From positions 1-32,750 of the forward strand of contig JAJEAL010000112.1 of the NCBI GenBank assembly GCA_022822785.1: a DNA stretch of 32,750 bases, given 5' to 3'. The translations under genes and the position numbers were made by a program. Below the pieces are notes generated by a model. That model was given only the letters and a program-made list of their open reading frames with translations. It was not told the origin of the DNA and ran no database searches. This stretch comes from Candidatus Poribacteria bacterium. GTDB taxonomy: Bacteria; Poribacteria; WGA-4E; PCPOR2b. This document shows positions 16,066-27,286 of the stretch, piece by piece. Position 1 is the first letter of the stretch, and each line of letters begins with the position of its first letter.

Positions 16066-16702
16066 GATAATTTCCTCCGATATATCTATTAGCCTGCTCA
16101 AAATCTTCGGGTGTATTAATGTTGAAAAATGAAAGGCCCTGTGGATCGAAAATTTCCCATTCCTCCGGTTGCACGATACGAGCATCAATGCGATCATACA
16201 GCGCATGAACCCGTAGCTCACCTGTTGCCAGCATCCCATCAATAATGGGCAAACACCGTTGAGAATAGACCGCGGACAAAGTTTGGAAGATGTGGACAGG
16301 TTCCGGTTTCATCACATCCGCTGCCTCAACACAGGGAACTACAGCATCATAATCTTTCAGCAGAGAAATTAGGTGAGATAAAAGATTGGGTTGCAACAAC
16401 GGCATATCACACCCTACACAGAGCACAACACTGTGCGTAGCGTGAGTTAATCCCGTGTGGAGCCCTCCCAACGCCCCCATATCCGGCAGTATATCTGTAT
16501 ACATTGGTACGCTCAGCGCCCTATATAAATCCGGTTCATTCGTGATGAGCAGAAGTTCATCTGTAACCAATTCCATCTGCCGAATAACGTGTACAATCAG
16601 CGGCGCATTTCCCAAACGCATCAGGGCTTTGTTCTGACCCATTCGGCGACTGCGGCCGCCGGCAAGGATAACGCCTGTAACTGGTGGGGTAGTCGCATCC
16701 AT
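16052..16702 (-). CDS. mobA: Molybdenum cofactor guanylyltransferase MobA
   Basis: This 216-aa nucleotidyltransferase would attach GMP to molybdenum cofactor. Its N-terminus TGVILAGGRSRRMGQNKALM is the characteristic GTP-binding signature (LAGGxSxRMGxxK). ILPDMGALGGLHTGL and CVGCDMPLL continue the family pattern, including the Asp of the metal site. It is the first gene of the pair with moeA, overlapping it by 14 bp. A sigma70-type promoter lies just upstream (16748-16776). It could instead modify the cofactor with another nucleotide, as with MocA-type relatives, but MobA is the best match. Confidence 0.9.
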   Translation of the reverse strand: MDATTPPVTGVILAGGRSRRMGQNKALMRLGNAPLIVHVIRQMELVTDELLLITNEPDLYRALSVPMYTDILPDMGALGGLHTGLTHATHSVVLCVGCDMPLLQPNLLSHLISLLKDYDAVVPCVEAADVMKPEPVHIFQTLSAVYSQRCLPIIDGMLATGELRVHALYDRIDARIVQPEEWEIFDPQGLSFFNINTPEDFEQANRYIGGNYHANC

Positions 16703-16747
16703 GATAGTCTGTGGAACTCCATAAGTGCAGAGAAACAGTGCCTCTCA

Positions 16748-16776
16748 ATCATATCACCCCGCAGGAGCCACGTCAA
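16748..16776 (-). promoter_or_regulatory. Sigma70-type promoter of mobA-moeA
   Basis: On the minus strand TTGACG (16776-16771), a 17-base spacer and TATGAT (16753-16748) precede the mobA ATG at 16702. TG lies one base upstream of the -10 hexamer, an extended -10. It sits between mobA and the stop of the 1995-aa gene, so the pair is expressed independently. Confidence 0.65.
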
Positions 16777-16814
16777 TAGAAAACAGAGGGAGATTAAACG
16801 AGAGTCCTTTATCT

Positions 16815-19800
16815 CTAAGGTGTTGGTGACTCCAAAATCAGCATGCCCAAATCGCTCGGAAACACCGAACCTGCCTCTGGTATCTGAGCTGCCCAATAAA
16901 TCGCTTGATTGTTGGATCGGTGAATAACAAAGTTAAAACCGATACGATTCTGTTGGCTCATTTTCAGGGGATGAAATCCGCGGAGCACAGGGAAAAACGG
17001 AATACGGGCCTCAATCACATAGTAATTTGTCCGTTGTCGTACCGCAACGTCGAGGTTCGCCGCTTGGTAGTTCGGAATAAATTCCGGTGCGCCCTGTCCG
17101 ATATAGGGGCGGTCACCGTGGAAGCCGCCGCCCCGTGGACAGATCCAGATGACGTAACGGTTTGGATCTTTCTCCGTCTGTAAATAATTTGGTTTTTTGA
17201 CCGCGTCCGGTTCCAAATCTATATGCAGCTCTAATGCGTCTGCGCCGCGATAATATTCGATAACATCCGGCACAACAACCTCCTCATCATAAACCTGTGC
17301 AAGCAGATACAGGTTATCGCGGTCCCACTGCAGCCACAAAAGCCCGTCATCTTGGGCGGTCTTGATGACCTTCTCAAGGGGCCAACCGTCTTCATGTCCA
17401 TCAATCAGCACAGGGCGATCTGTATACGGCACCCAAGCCACAGAGTTCGCCCGACAGCTCGCACTGATTTCGATGTTAGTTTCGCCGGTATCTGTGAGTG
17501 CATCCTCATAGATTGCTCTGACAGTGTCACCGCCAACCAAGCCAAGGACCTCTGCTGTCAAGGTGGCAGAATCGTTGGCTGACTCATCAATTATTGATCG
17601 CCCATACTGTGTGGGAATCCGTCCCTGAAATATAGGTGAATTTGCATTCTCCTCATATAAAACGATGGACGTCTCCTGTGCTGCCGTTACAATTTTTAGG
17701 GCTGTCGATTCAATCTTGAACGAGTCACGATTCAAATCTGAGTCTTCTAGGCGAAAATGGAGGGGAACGCCTACATTAAAATGCTGAATTGGGCTGCCGT
17801 CTCCACGCGTAATTGCGAGATACCCACGAGTGCCTCTGTTGGTATACGCGAAATCTTCGACAACGGGATAATTCACCCCTAGAAAATTCGGTGTATAAGT
17901 TGCCCGTATCTCTTCGTCACCTTGGACGTCTAGCGTTTCATCTGCAACAGGGGTTGTGCCGTATCGCGTCGGAACAGCGCCGGTAAAAATTCCTTCCGTT
18001 CCCAACCTTTTGCCGAGGATAACTTCGACCCTATCGCCTGTTTTGTCCCCAGACACCATAATTTTAACTTCATCCGCTTTGACGATTGTGGTGAGAAATA
18101 GATCTTCGAGCCAGAAGTAGATTGTTTGACCGGCATTAAAGCTGCCTAATTCATGGACCGATGCGAAATCTTCTCGCGGGACTGATGTAAAGCTAGTACG
18201 AGCTGCGTCGGTGCTTAATAACGAATCAACGATGTGGGCATCAACAATGCGCAGGACCCCCGCACTACTCCCCAACACCAGCGCTTGGACCTGAGTGTGA
18301 ACCTCGGTTTCGCCGGTGATAGTAATCGCATCGATATATGCAATGGTGATGACCTCCTTATCTGTGATTTGCAGGATTTCATCCGTGACGATTGCTGCGC
18401 CGTTTTCAATAGTTAACGGTTCCCCTTTTTGAGTCCATAGGTCGCCCTCAAAGACCCCGCTATTGATTGATGTTTCCCGCAAAATAACCTGAACCTGATC
18501 GGCAAAGACATTGCCCATGACTGTTACATGCGTAGTATCTGGTGTCGTAGGAGACAAATTTAGGTCATTATCCCTCAACCGAACCCTCAGCTTTTCACCG
18601 ATATTGAAACTTCCAGTGCCCACACGGGAACCACTGATAACAATCCCACTGTCTGCACTGTAGATTTCCAGCTCACTTGTATCCCCTGTTTCAACAGAGA
18701 GTCTCACTTGGACTGGTACTTGTGTGGCTCCTGTATTCTGTAACGCATCGATATAACTGCATGTCACAACACCGTTGCCCTGCACCTGCAAGATATCGTC
18801 GTTCGGAATAGGACTGTCACCGTAAACGGTTTTGACTTCACCACGAAAGATGTCAACACTGTCTGCCGTTTTAACCAAGGTTATCTCGGTACTATCCCGA
18901 ACCATGTTTTCCGTAAAATCGGTTTCAAACAGTTGTGCAACTGCGGTTGTGGTGTTAAGATCGGCATCTTGGAGTTCCAAAATCAATGTGTCACCAGCTT
19001 GCAGTCCTGATATTTCTATATTCTGAACCAAGGCATAATCAAAGTTTTTCTTGTTATGGACTCTGAGTGATCCGGTTATGCCGACATGTGCTTCACACGT
19101 ATCATAAAACTCGACATCCGTTTTGCCAGTAGATTGTAATTCATCGAGATAAATGGCACGGACCTGCTCCGTGCCTTGTACTTGCAGGATGCCATCGTTC
19201 TCCTGACGCTGTGTGTCATAAGCAGTTTGGATGAAACCGAAGAAAGTGCCTTCTACAGGGAAGATACGGGTCCCTTCCTCCATAGATTGGAACAGCTGCA
19301 CCGTTTCTCGGTCCTTCAGCGTGTCTCCAACGAGCGTGATTTCGACGAACTCAGCCGTGATGTCCGCGTCGCGGAGTCGGAAGTAGAGCCTTTCACCCGC
19401 GTTAAAGCTCTCCAGACGGGTAACATAATTGGCTTTGAGAATATCGAGCACCCCATCTATACCAGCGCTGACTTGCGCTGTATCGGTGAGGGTAACTTGT
19501 GTGTTGCCAGAACCGCTGAGGGCATCAATGTAACTGACGGTCACAATCTCTTTGCCTGTAACTTCAAGTATATTGTTGGATGGATCCGCGCTTGTTGCAT
19601 ACACGGTGGTAAATTGCCCTATGAATTGACCTGGAACATCGTGTGCCTCTTTTAGCGTGAGTTGATATCGGTCGTTGAGCTGATTTCCGGTCAGTAGCAC
19701 ATCAACGGTCAACCGCCGATCCGCATCACGATTCAGATCGGTATCACGCAGCACCACAGCGATCCGGCTGCCCGTGCTGAAAAATTTCTGATTGTTCAAG

Positions 19801-22800
19801 AACTTAAGGTCATCTATGCCAATCAACTCGATTTGCCCTGTATCACCGATGGTGACGGTTGCCTGCGCGCTTACCGGAACGTTGGTTCTGCCGGCAACCT
19901 GAATCTCATCCACATAAATTGCCACTGCTATCTGCCCGCCCTGTGCATCCAAATGTCCATCATTCGGTGTTGGGGTTTCACTGTACCCCGTCACAATCGA
20001 ACCGATATAGCGTGCTTGAGCTGGTTCAAAGGTTAGCTTAACAGGTTCAAGCTCTCCGGTTTCAGGGACCACGAGTTGGACCGCTATCTCCTTAACGCTG
20101 GGTGTCACGGAATTAGCGCTCCCATCCGCGGACATGTCTTCAATCTCTGCTTCATCAGTTTGCTTCAGCAGATCGGGATCTTCGACCCCTATGTACAGCG
20201 TTTCACCAAGCTGAAACGTACTCACTGATTCGCCTAATTCTGTTGTGATTGCGATGGTTCCAGTCGACCCGGTGTTGACACTCACGGTAGCGCTCACCGG
20301 GCGGTGCCGTTCAGCACTGCTATAGTATGGGTCAACATATCTCAAAGAGACTATCTCTTCACCACGAACAGAAAGGATTTGTGGATCTGTCCCCTCCTCC
20401 CCTTCTTCACCGTAGGTTGTGGCAATCTTTACTGCGAAAAGGGAGCTGTTCTTCCCAAAATCGTTATCCGGAATATCATCGCTAAGCGCAACCAAGTTAG
20501 ACTCATAAAGGACAGTCGGTATCAATTGACCGGTCGTATCATTTCGTAACTCAGCTTCAATGGATTCCACCCGATGGCGATCGGTATTTCGGTCAGCATC
20601 CCACACGCAGAGGGTTAACGTCTCGCCAGCATTGAAGGCTGAGACCGATCGGGCTGCCCGCTCATCCATTAAGATAGCACTTCCACTAACTCGATTTACC
20701 AGCTCAACTTCGTTCCAACGACTTGGTGGAGCCGTGAGTTCGTCCGAAGCATAAGCGAACCAGTCAGAAGCGCCTGTCGTTAATTGGAGATTGGCCATAA
20801 TGTAATTCAAACCGATAGAACGGTCAAGGGTTGGTTGAAATGCATTTAACGCCAAGTCTTTTGGGATGCTGGCTTCGAGGATGTATCCAGTGTCTGTTCG
20901 TGTTGCCTGCACGTCGATATGCTCGTGAAAATCAATGTTTGCCGGAATGGCATCGAGGTGATGATGTATCTGTGATGGATGGACTTCGGGTTCAGGACGA
21001 TTCGGATTGTGGATAGTAAAGACGAAGTGGTGTTCGCTAGCAGTATACATCCCGGGAGAACGGTTTAGCATCGTATCAATAAACAGATGTAACGCCTCAT
21101 CGCCGCTAGGTTTTTGAGGCGTCACAGGTGGGTCCGCATGTCGGTTGATAATTCCCGCAATATAAAAATTATGGTCGTCCCACTGGGCATAGAGCGTTAC
21201 CGGTGAATCCGCAGGATTGTCGTAACGCTGAGGAAGCATTGGGTACAGCAGCGGCCATTCATCTAGACGCCCATCGATCACAACCTGTTCGCTCAAACGA
21301 ATTGCCCGACCGATTGTTGCATCATTTAGTTCTTCCGATTCGGTACGGGCACGATCCGCCTCGGTATTTGGTTTAGCCTCAAGGATAGAGACTTCCGACA
21401 CCGCGGCATTTGGCCCTGCTAGACGGTTAAAATTGAGAACAATCTCGCCATCGACGTACGCCTCATTTGGGATTGCGTACGCATAGGATTCCGCCCTCCC
21501 CCTCGGAAGCGTAAACGCGTCGTGCAACAGAAATCCGTCAACGTCAAGATTCTGTATCCGGTTGCCATCTCTCTCTTGGAGATAGGTCGCTTTCAGCCAA
21601 TATAACAGTGATGGTTGTAAGCCAGTAAATCTGATACTAACCGTATCGTAATGATAAGCAAAACTCCGCTGACTCGGTGTATTGTCTGCCTCCACTGCAT
21701 CTGATGCGTCGCTAGTTGGTAGCCGGTAACGACTTTCATCGCCCGTATCTCTATCATATGCAAATCCTTGGACGAGATGGGGGGCGAATGTATTCCCATT
21801 TTCACCTAGATTCTCATAGTGCATCTGCACCGCGTTGTATTCGTCTAACCTGTCGTTGATGGGCGATGTCAACCGATAAGTGTCCGTAAAGACCTCAAAT
21901 TCTCGAATCTCGGGATAATCGCCGTACCACTCCCCCTTTTCAATCTCCATGCGGACATAACGACCTAATATCGGTGGATGGAATTGGCGGAGATGCGTCA
22001 CTACCTCGTCGCCGAGTGTTTGGGAGGTATAGACCTCGGTGTATTCCTGCCCGTCGTTACTCACGGAAAACCGATATCGCTTGAGATTGTTGCCGGGACC
22101 GTCCGTTGTCAGGCGTACACCGTAGATCTGTTGATTCGATCCGAGGTCACCCGTTACTTGAATTGCGTCTGATGGCGTTCTATAAGAAATTTCTGTGATC
22201 TGCTTGCCATCTCCCTGCTTTATCTCTCTTTCTATCCGTTCTGCCCCAATCCATTTGGAGCTTTCAAAGGGAAGGAGATCTGTCAATCGCTGCAGTTCAG
22301 CGGCGTTGTAGTTTGCATTGAGTAGTAGGATGGGGCTATGGGATTGATACCGGGGACCGACGCGAACCCCATCTTCTTGCAGTTGCGGTTTGTTACTGAA
22401 CCAGTCGTTGATGACGACCTGCACCCAGCGTGCTTCAACCGGAAGGGGAAATGGTTGTAAGGGGTATGTGTATTCACGGGAACTGCCTGTGAAAGAGAAA
22501 GCACGTTCAAACCGTTGCCCAACGCGCTCGGTGTGAACGAGGATATCATACTGTCCCGGACCACTCTCATCGGGGTTCTCAAAGCGGATTTCTGCTTTAT
22601 CAATCCTATACACATACCCTAAATCGTACGTTGCTACAATTGGATCCGTCCGCAGAATGCCCGTGTAATGGAGCGGTTCATTATCAAGAGTGCGAACAGG
22701 CGCAATAAAATCCTGATCGTCAACCGGGACTACATCTCCACGCGGAAAAAATAGGAATCCGAGAAGCAGCGCACTTCCGCCGAGTATCAAATACCTTATC

Positions 22801-22802
22801 AT
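16815..22802 (-). CDS. Giant exported protein: discoidin-like and CBM9-like domains with eight beta-sandwich-like repeats
   Basis: The 1995-aa product has a hydrophobic N-terminus (IRYLILGGSALLLGFLFF) that is a signal peptide or anchor. The N-terminal third has two discoidin/F5-8C-like segments (about 30-150 and 180-310, for example RYVRMEIEKGEWYGDYPEIR), a further beta-rich segment (about 330-480) and a CBM9/DOMON-like segment (about 505-700). Eight degenerate repeats of about 130 residues follow (about 705-1780), each with a line like FNAGETLxLxxxDxDLNxD, then GxFxGxxxTxYG and an xVxAxYxDAxxxTG ending. A second CBM9-like domain closes the protein (about 1785-1995). The D-x-D-x-N pattern could bind calcium. 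The design suggests a surface or periplasmic carbohydrate/protein adhesion role, which is inference. The start has AAGGAG eleven bases upstream, and its promoter is at 22874-22902. Confidence 0.85.
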   Translation of the reverse strand: MIRYLILGGSALLLGFLFFPRGDVVPVDDQDFIAPVRTLDNEPLHYTGILRTDPIVATYDLGYVYRIDKAEIRFENPDESGPGQYDILVHTERVGQRFERAFSFTGSSREYTYPLQPFPLPVEARWVQVVINDWFSNKPQLQEDGVRVGPRYQSHSPILLLNANYNAAELQRLTDLLPFESSKWIGAERIEREIKQGDGKQITEISYRTPSDAIQVTGDLGSNQQIYGVRLTTDGPGNNLKRYRFSVSNDGQEYTEVYTSQTLGDEVVTHLRQFHPPILGRYVRMEIEKGEWYGDYPEIREFEVFTDTYRLTSPINDRLDEYNAVQMHYENLGENGNTFAPHLVQGFAYDRDTGDESRYRLPTSDASDAVEADNTPSQRSFAYHYDTVSIRFTGLQPSLLYWLKATYLQERDGNRIQNLDVDGFLLHDAFTLPRGRAESYAYAIPNEAYVDGEIVLNFNRLAGPNAAVSEVSILEAKPNTEADRARTESEELNDATIGRAIRLSEQVVIDGRLDEWPLLYPMLPQRYDNPADSPVTLYAQWDDHNFYIAGIINRHADPPVTPQKPSGDEALHLFIDTMLNRSPGMYTASEHHFVFTIHNPNRPEPEVHPSQIHHHLDAIPANIDFHEHIDVQATRTDTGYILEASIPKDLALNAFQPTLDRSIGLNYIMANLQLTTGASDWFAYASDELTAPPSRWNEVELVNRVSGSAILMDERAARSVSAFNAGETLTLCVWDADRNTDRHRVESIEAELRNDTTGQLIPTVLYESNLVALSDDIPDNDFGKNSSLFAVKIATTYGEEGEEGTDPQILSVRGEEIVSLRYVDPYYSSAERHRPVSATVSVNTGSTGTIAITTELGESVSTFQLGETLYIGVEDPDLLKQTDEAEIEDMSADGSANSVTPSVKEIAVQLVVPETGELEPVKLTFEPAQARYIGSIVTGYSETPTPNDGHLDAQGGQIAVAIYVDEIQVAGRTNVPVSAQATVTIGDTGQIELIGIDDLKFLNNQKFFSTGSRIAVVLRDTDLNRDADRRLTVDVLLTGNQLNDRYQLTLKEAHDVPGQFIGQFTTVYATSADPSNNILEVTGKEIVTVSYIDALSGSGNTQVTLTDTAQVSAGIDGVLDILKANYVTRLESFNAGERLYFRLRDADITAEFVEITLVGDTLKDRETVQLFQSMEEGTRIFPVEGTFFGFIQTAYDTQRQENDGILQVQGTEQVRAIYLDELQSTGKTDVEFYDTCEAHVGITGSLRVHNKKNFDYALVQNIEISGLQAGDTLILELQDADLNTTTAVAQLFETDFTENMVRDSTEITLVKTADSVDIFRGEVKTVYGDSPIPNDDILQVQGNGVVTCSYIDALQNTGATQVPVQVRLSVETGDTSELEIYSADSGIVISGSRVGTGSFNIGEKLRVRLRDNDLNLSPTTPDTTHVTVMGNVFADQVQVILRETSINSGVFEGDLWTQKGEPLTIENGAAIVTDEILQITDKEVITIAYIDAITITGETEVHTQVQALVLGSSAGVLRIVDAHIVDSLLSTDAARTSFTSVPREDFASVHELGSFNAGQTIYFWLEDLFLTTIVKADEVKIMVSGDKTGDRVEVILGKRLGTEGIFTGAVPTRYGTTPVADETLDVQGDEEIRATYTPNFLGVNYPVVEDFAYTNRGTRGYLAITRGDGSPIQHFNVGVPLHFRLEDSDLNRDSFKIESTALKIVTAAQETSIVLYEENANSPIFQGRIPTQYGRSIIDESANDSATLTAEVLGLVGGDTVRAIYEDALTDTGETNIEISASCRANSVAWVPYTDRPVLIDGHEDGWPLEKVIKTAQDDGLLWLQWDRDNLYLLAQVYDEEVVVPDVIEYYRGADALELHIDLEPDAVKKPNYLQTEKDPNRYVIWICPRGGGFHGDRPYIGQGAPEFIPNYQAANLDVAVRQRTNYYVIEARIPFFPVLRGFHPLKMSQQNRIGFNFVIHRSNNQAIYWAAQIPEAGSVFPSDLGMLILESPTP

Positions 22803-22873
22803 AGGCGTCAGATCTCCTTACAGCCGTGACACACAATCTGTCTGAATACACTCCCACCGAAGCAAACAATAAG

Positions 22874-22902
22874 AGTATATATCACGCCTAAGAAAAAGTC
22901 AA
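22874..22902 (-). promoter_or_regulatory. Sigma70-type promoter of the giant exported protein gene
   Basis: On the minus strand TTGACT (22902-22897), a 17-base spacer and TATACT (22879-22874) lie about 72 bases upstream of the ATG at 22802. Both hexamers are close to consensus. Confidence 0.7.
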
Positions 22903-23243
22903 AAATCACAACGTTTTTCTAACCTGTATGAGAAATGGACCGGGGAAGGAAGAAAAAAAATACTGTAGCTGGGATAGTTTGAATTAATCGGGCAGTGGGG
23001 TTCGAGGATTAAGGTAAGGGAGAAATTATGTAAGTGAGGCGGGAGAAAGTGGTTGTGAAATCATGAACGCCCAAACTACGTGATGAACTGAAAAAAGAAG
23101 GTTGAATGTAACCCAACGAGAAAATTACACCCCGGTAGTATGTTTATTGTCGCTAAAGTACCCTAGCCCGGAAAGATTATCGTAGGAGCACCTCTAGGAC
23201 GTGGGACGTAACCGTTAAAACGATTAATGACGTTCAAAGAATA
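22903..23243. other. Spacer without a recognised feature
   Basis: This divergent spacer lies between the 1995-aa gene and katG, before the katG-side promoter. Only very short open frames are present, none with a convincing ribosome binding site. I see no repeat or RNA gene in it. Confidence 0.5.
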
Positions 23244-23273
23244 TTGATACTGGAGGGCAAAATATGTTATAAT
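23244..23273 (+). promoter_or_regulatory. Sigma70-type promoter upstream of the structured katG-side RNA
   Basis: TTGATA (23244-23249), an 18-base spacer and TATAAT (23268-23273) would start transcription near 23280. That is the first base of the pseudoknot-like sequence at 23281-23348 and about 330 bases before the katG ATG. TTATAATTAT here also resembles half of a PerR box, but the second half does not match. Confidence 0.6.
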
Positions 23274-23280
23274 TATCCCA

Positions 23281-23348
23281 GCTTTTGTGGGAAGGTTCTA
23301 CGCCACTGCTCGGTGGTGCTTCCCGCACCCGTTAGAACGGAAAAAAGC
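23281..23348 (+). ncRNA. Candidate structured RNA with H-type pseudoknot (katG leader or small RNA)
   Basis: Four helices can be drawn by eye. An outer stem pairs GCTTTT (23281-23286) with AAAAGC (23343-23348). A second pairs GTGGGAAG (23287-23294) with CTTCCCGC (23319-23326), with one G:U. An inner hairpin is CGCCAC (23301-23306)/GGTGGTG with a six-base loop, ending at 23318. The bulged GTTCTA (23295-23300) is fully complementary to TAGAAC (23333-23338), downstream of the second stem, which makes a pseudoknot. The 5' end coincides with the predicted transcription start. It matches no riboswitch or ribozyme class that I can recall. Covariation evidence is lacking. Confidence 0.4.
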
Positions 23349-23471
23349 CAAAGAGCCGCCCTACAAACTGACAATCTATAGCAATCACGGTCATCGTGAA
23401 GTGTCCAAGAGGATAGGCGCTTGTTCCGAAGTATGGAATTATTGCACGGCTCCGCACTGTCGTTATTATCG

Positions 23472-23490
23472 GATATATGGCAAATATATC
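23472..23490. promoter_or_regulatory. 19-bp palindrome, operator candidate for katG
   Basis: GATATAT-GGCAA-ATATATC is a perfect 7-bp inverted repeat of Fur-box length. It ends six bases before a TATAAT (23497-23502) that could be a second, proximal -10 for katG. A repressor bound here would cover the -35 region. Fur/PerR-family control of katG is common in bacteria, but the half-site differs from the standard GATAAT. Confidence 0.4.
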
Positions 23491-23554
23491 TACACATATA
23501 ATTCACAAAAACACATTTCAGGAATCCATTTGGATTTTTCCAACAGGTTCTTAG

Positions 23555-25798
<2,244 letters not shown>

Positions 25799-25808
25799 TC
25801 TCGGTGAG

Positions 25809-25866
25809 GTAGGTGCAGTGGGAACGGGGAATCATCACGTTTCCACTGCACCGCATTTCTTTTTCA
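25809..25866 (+). terminator. katG terminator, also a GTAG-type hairpin
   Basis: GTAG (25809-25812) abuts the stem GTGCAGTGGGAAC (25813-25825), which pairs with GTTTCCACTGCAC (25839-25851) with one G:T. A T-rich run (ATTTCTTTTTC) follows. It starts 11 bases after the katG stop. Confidence 0.75.
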
Positions 25867-25910
25867 GCTATCTTCTCTCACTAGCTTAGACACTTCGTTT
25901 CTACTGTTAC

Positions 25911-26046
25911 TATGGTAGATTTTAGAATTATTGGGACACCGCCGATACACATGTACAGATTGGGAAATCTGCACCCACAAACAACCCCCTAAATCCCTTC
26001 CCCCGATTGCCTCCCCGACGAATTAGGGCAGGGCGACATGTGTATC
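25911..26046. repeat. MITE-like element E3 (one clear end) with internal fold-back
   Basis: TATGGTAGATTTTAGAATTA followed by TTGGGACACC at 25911-25940 matches the terminal repeat of E1 and E2. Inside, GATACACATGT (25944-25954) and ACATGTGTATC (26036-26046) form a perfect 11-bp inverted repeat about 80 bases apart, and CAGATT-GGGA-AATCTG (25956-25971) is a small hairpin. The right terminal repeat is not recognisable. Confidence 0.5.
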
Positions 26047-26096
26047 CGAAGGGTGGAAGGTTTCATAGCTCAGTTCAATGCTCGAGAAGAGGAAAG

Positions 26097-27257
26097 ATGA
26101 TGGATGCACCTCATTCAGAAGCGGCGTCAGATGCAAGTCACCCGATAAAGATTGTAACGGTGGAGCCGATCCTGATCAAACCGACAACCCGCGGATACGC
26201 ATTCCTTGTTGTCAGGATTCGGACGGACCAGGGAATTGACGGTATCGGAGAATGTCACGCCGCTGGAGAAGCTCGGTCATTTGCGATTCGAGACTTTGTA
26301 GGCTCAATTGCAGAGGGACTGGAAGGCACAAGCCCGCTGGACATTCAGGCTTTTCTCAACCGATGTTCTGAACAAGGATCAGGGTGGGAATGGTTTGCCG
26401 CGGTCAGCGCCATTGAGATTGCGATGTGGGATATTGTAGGACAGATGGCAGGACTACCCATTTATTGTCTGCTGGGTGGACGCGTCCGCGAGCGAATTCC
26501 GCTCTACGCTAACCACGGTGTCTTCGGCGAGTCCAAAACTGTAGAGGAACGGGTCGAGCGGGCGGTACGCACAAAAGAGGCCGGCTTCGATATGTTCAAA
26601 TGGGATCCGTTCGGATACTATGGGATTCAAGGCACACCAAGCGTGGCACAGCTAGATGAAGCCATTAAAGAGGTAGAGGCAATGCGGGAGGCGCTTGGCG
26701 CGGACTTCAATATGGCGATCGATGCACACGCGAGATTTAGCCTTGAGGGCGCACTGATGACTGTCAAGGCGCTGGAGCCATTAAATCCCTTCTTCTTTGA
26801 AGAACCGACCAATCCGCCGGATCAACCCGACCTCATCAGGCAGGTCGCAGATTCGACATTGATACCTATTGCTACGGGGGAACTGCTCTCCGAACGGCGG
26901 AGCGCAGAAAAAGTCCTCGCCCACAGCGGCATCCAGTTTCTTCAGTCAGAAGTAGGCAATAACGGTGGTATTCTTGAGACGTTCAAGGTTGCGGCAATGG
27001 CAGAGGCTCACGATGTCAAGATGGCACCACACAACTGGTGTGGTCCCGTGCTTGCGCGGGCAACCGCTCACGTCTGCACGACCATACCAAATCTGCTCTA
27101 CATGGAGTATGCCGGCACCGCACCAGAAGCAGCGTGGGAACAGGACTTAATTGACCCACCGCTCCAGATTGAGAACGGAGAACTCAGCCCATCGGATCTG
27201 CCCGGACTCGGATCGAAACTGAATGAAGATGTGCTCGCTTCGCGGCGTTTGGACTGA
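26097..27257 (+). CDS. Enolase-superfamily dehydratase, D-galactonate dehydratase-like
   Basis: The 386-aa product probably starts at ATG 26097 or the adjacent ATG 26100. AAGAGG at 26087-26092 favours these over the frame opening at 26007, whose extra 30 residues lie in repeat DNA. Metal ligands are visible: Asp in AIDAHARF, Glu in FFEEPTNPP and Glu in IATGELLS. FKWDPFGYY matches the acid/base segment of galactonate-dehydratase-type enzymes, and KMAPHNWCGP provides the catalytic histidine. The partner acid in QSEVGNNGGI is Glu where relatives usually have Asp (QPDxxxxGG), which may alter the substrate or activity. These enzymes dehydrate aldonic acids to 2-keto-3-deoxy sugars. It is first in an apparent operon with the next two genes, 29 bp upstream of the 93-aa gene. 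Confidence 0.88.
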   Translation: MMDAPHSEAASDASHPIKIVTVEPILIKPTTRGYAFLVVRIRTDQGIDGIGECHAAGEARSFAIRDFVGSIAEGLEGTSPLDIQAFLNRCSEQGSGWEWFAAVSAIEIAMWDIVGQMAGLPIYCLLGGRVRERIPLYANHGVFGESKTVEERVERAVRTKEAGFDMFKWDPFGYYGIQGTPSVAQLDEAIKEVEAMREALGADFNMAIDAHARFSLEGALMTVKALEPLNPFFFEEPTNPPDQPDLIRQVADSTLIPIATGELLSERRSAEKVLAHSGIQFLQSEVGNNGGILETFKVAAMAEAHDVKMAPHNWCGPVLARATAHVCTTIPNLLYMEYAGTAPEAAWEQDLIDPPLQIENGELSPSDLPGLGSKLNEDVLASRRLD

Positions 27258-27286
27258 GAACGGAAAATATATTGAAAGGTCGAGTG

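Noticed and set aside
16066-16242. 59-residue N-terminal extension of MoeA
   Set aside because: It overlaps mobA out of frame, lacks family similarity, and a good ribosome binding site precedes the ATG at 16065.
22985-23010. tRNA T-arm (GGTTCGAGG)
   Set aside because: The CC of the T-loop stem is missing and no acceptor or anticodon stem could be folded around it.
23265-23280. PerR box TTATAATTAT over the -10
   Set aside because: Only one half matches; the second half reads cccagc, so it is better explained as the -10 hexamer.
26007-26096. 30-residue N-terminal extension of the dehydratase
   Set aside because: It lies in repeat element E3 sequence, and AAGAGG before the ATG at 26097/26100 gives a better start.
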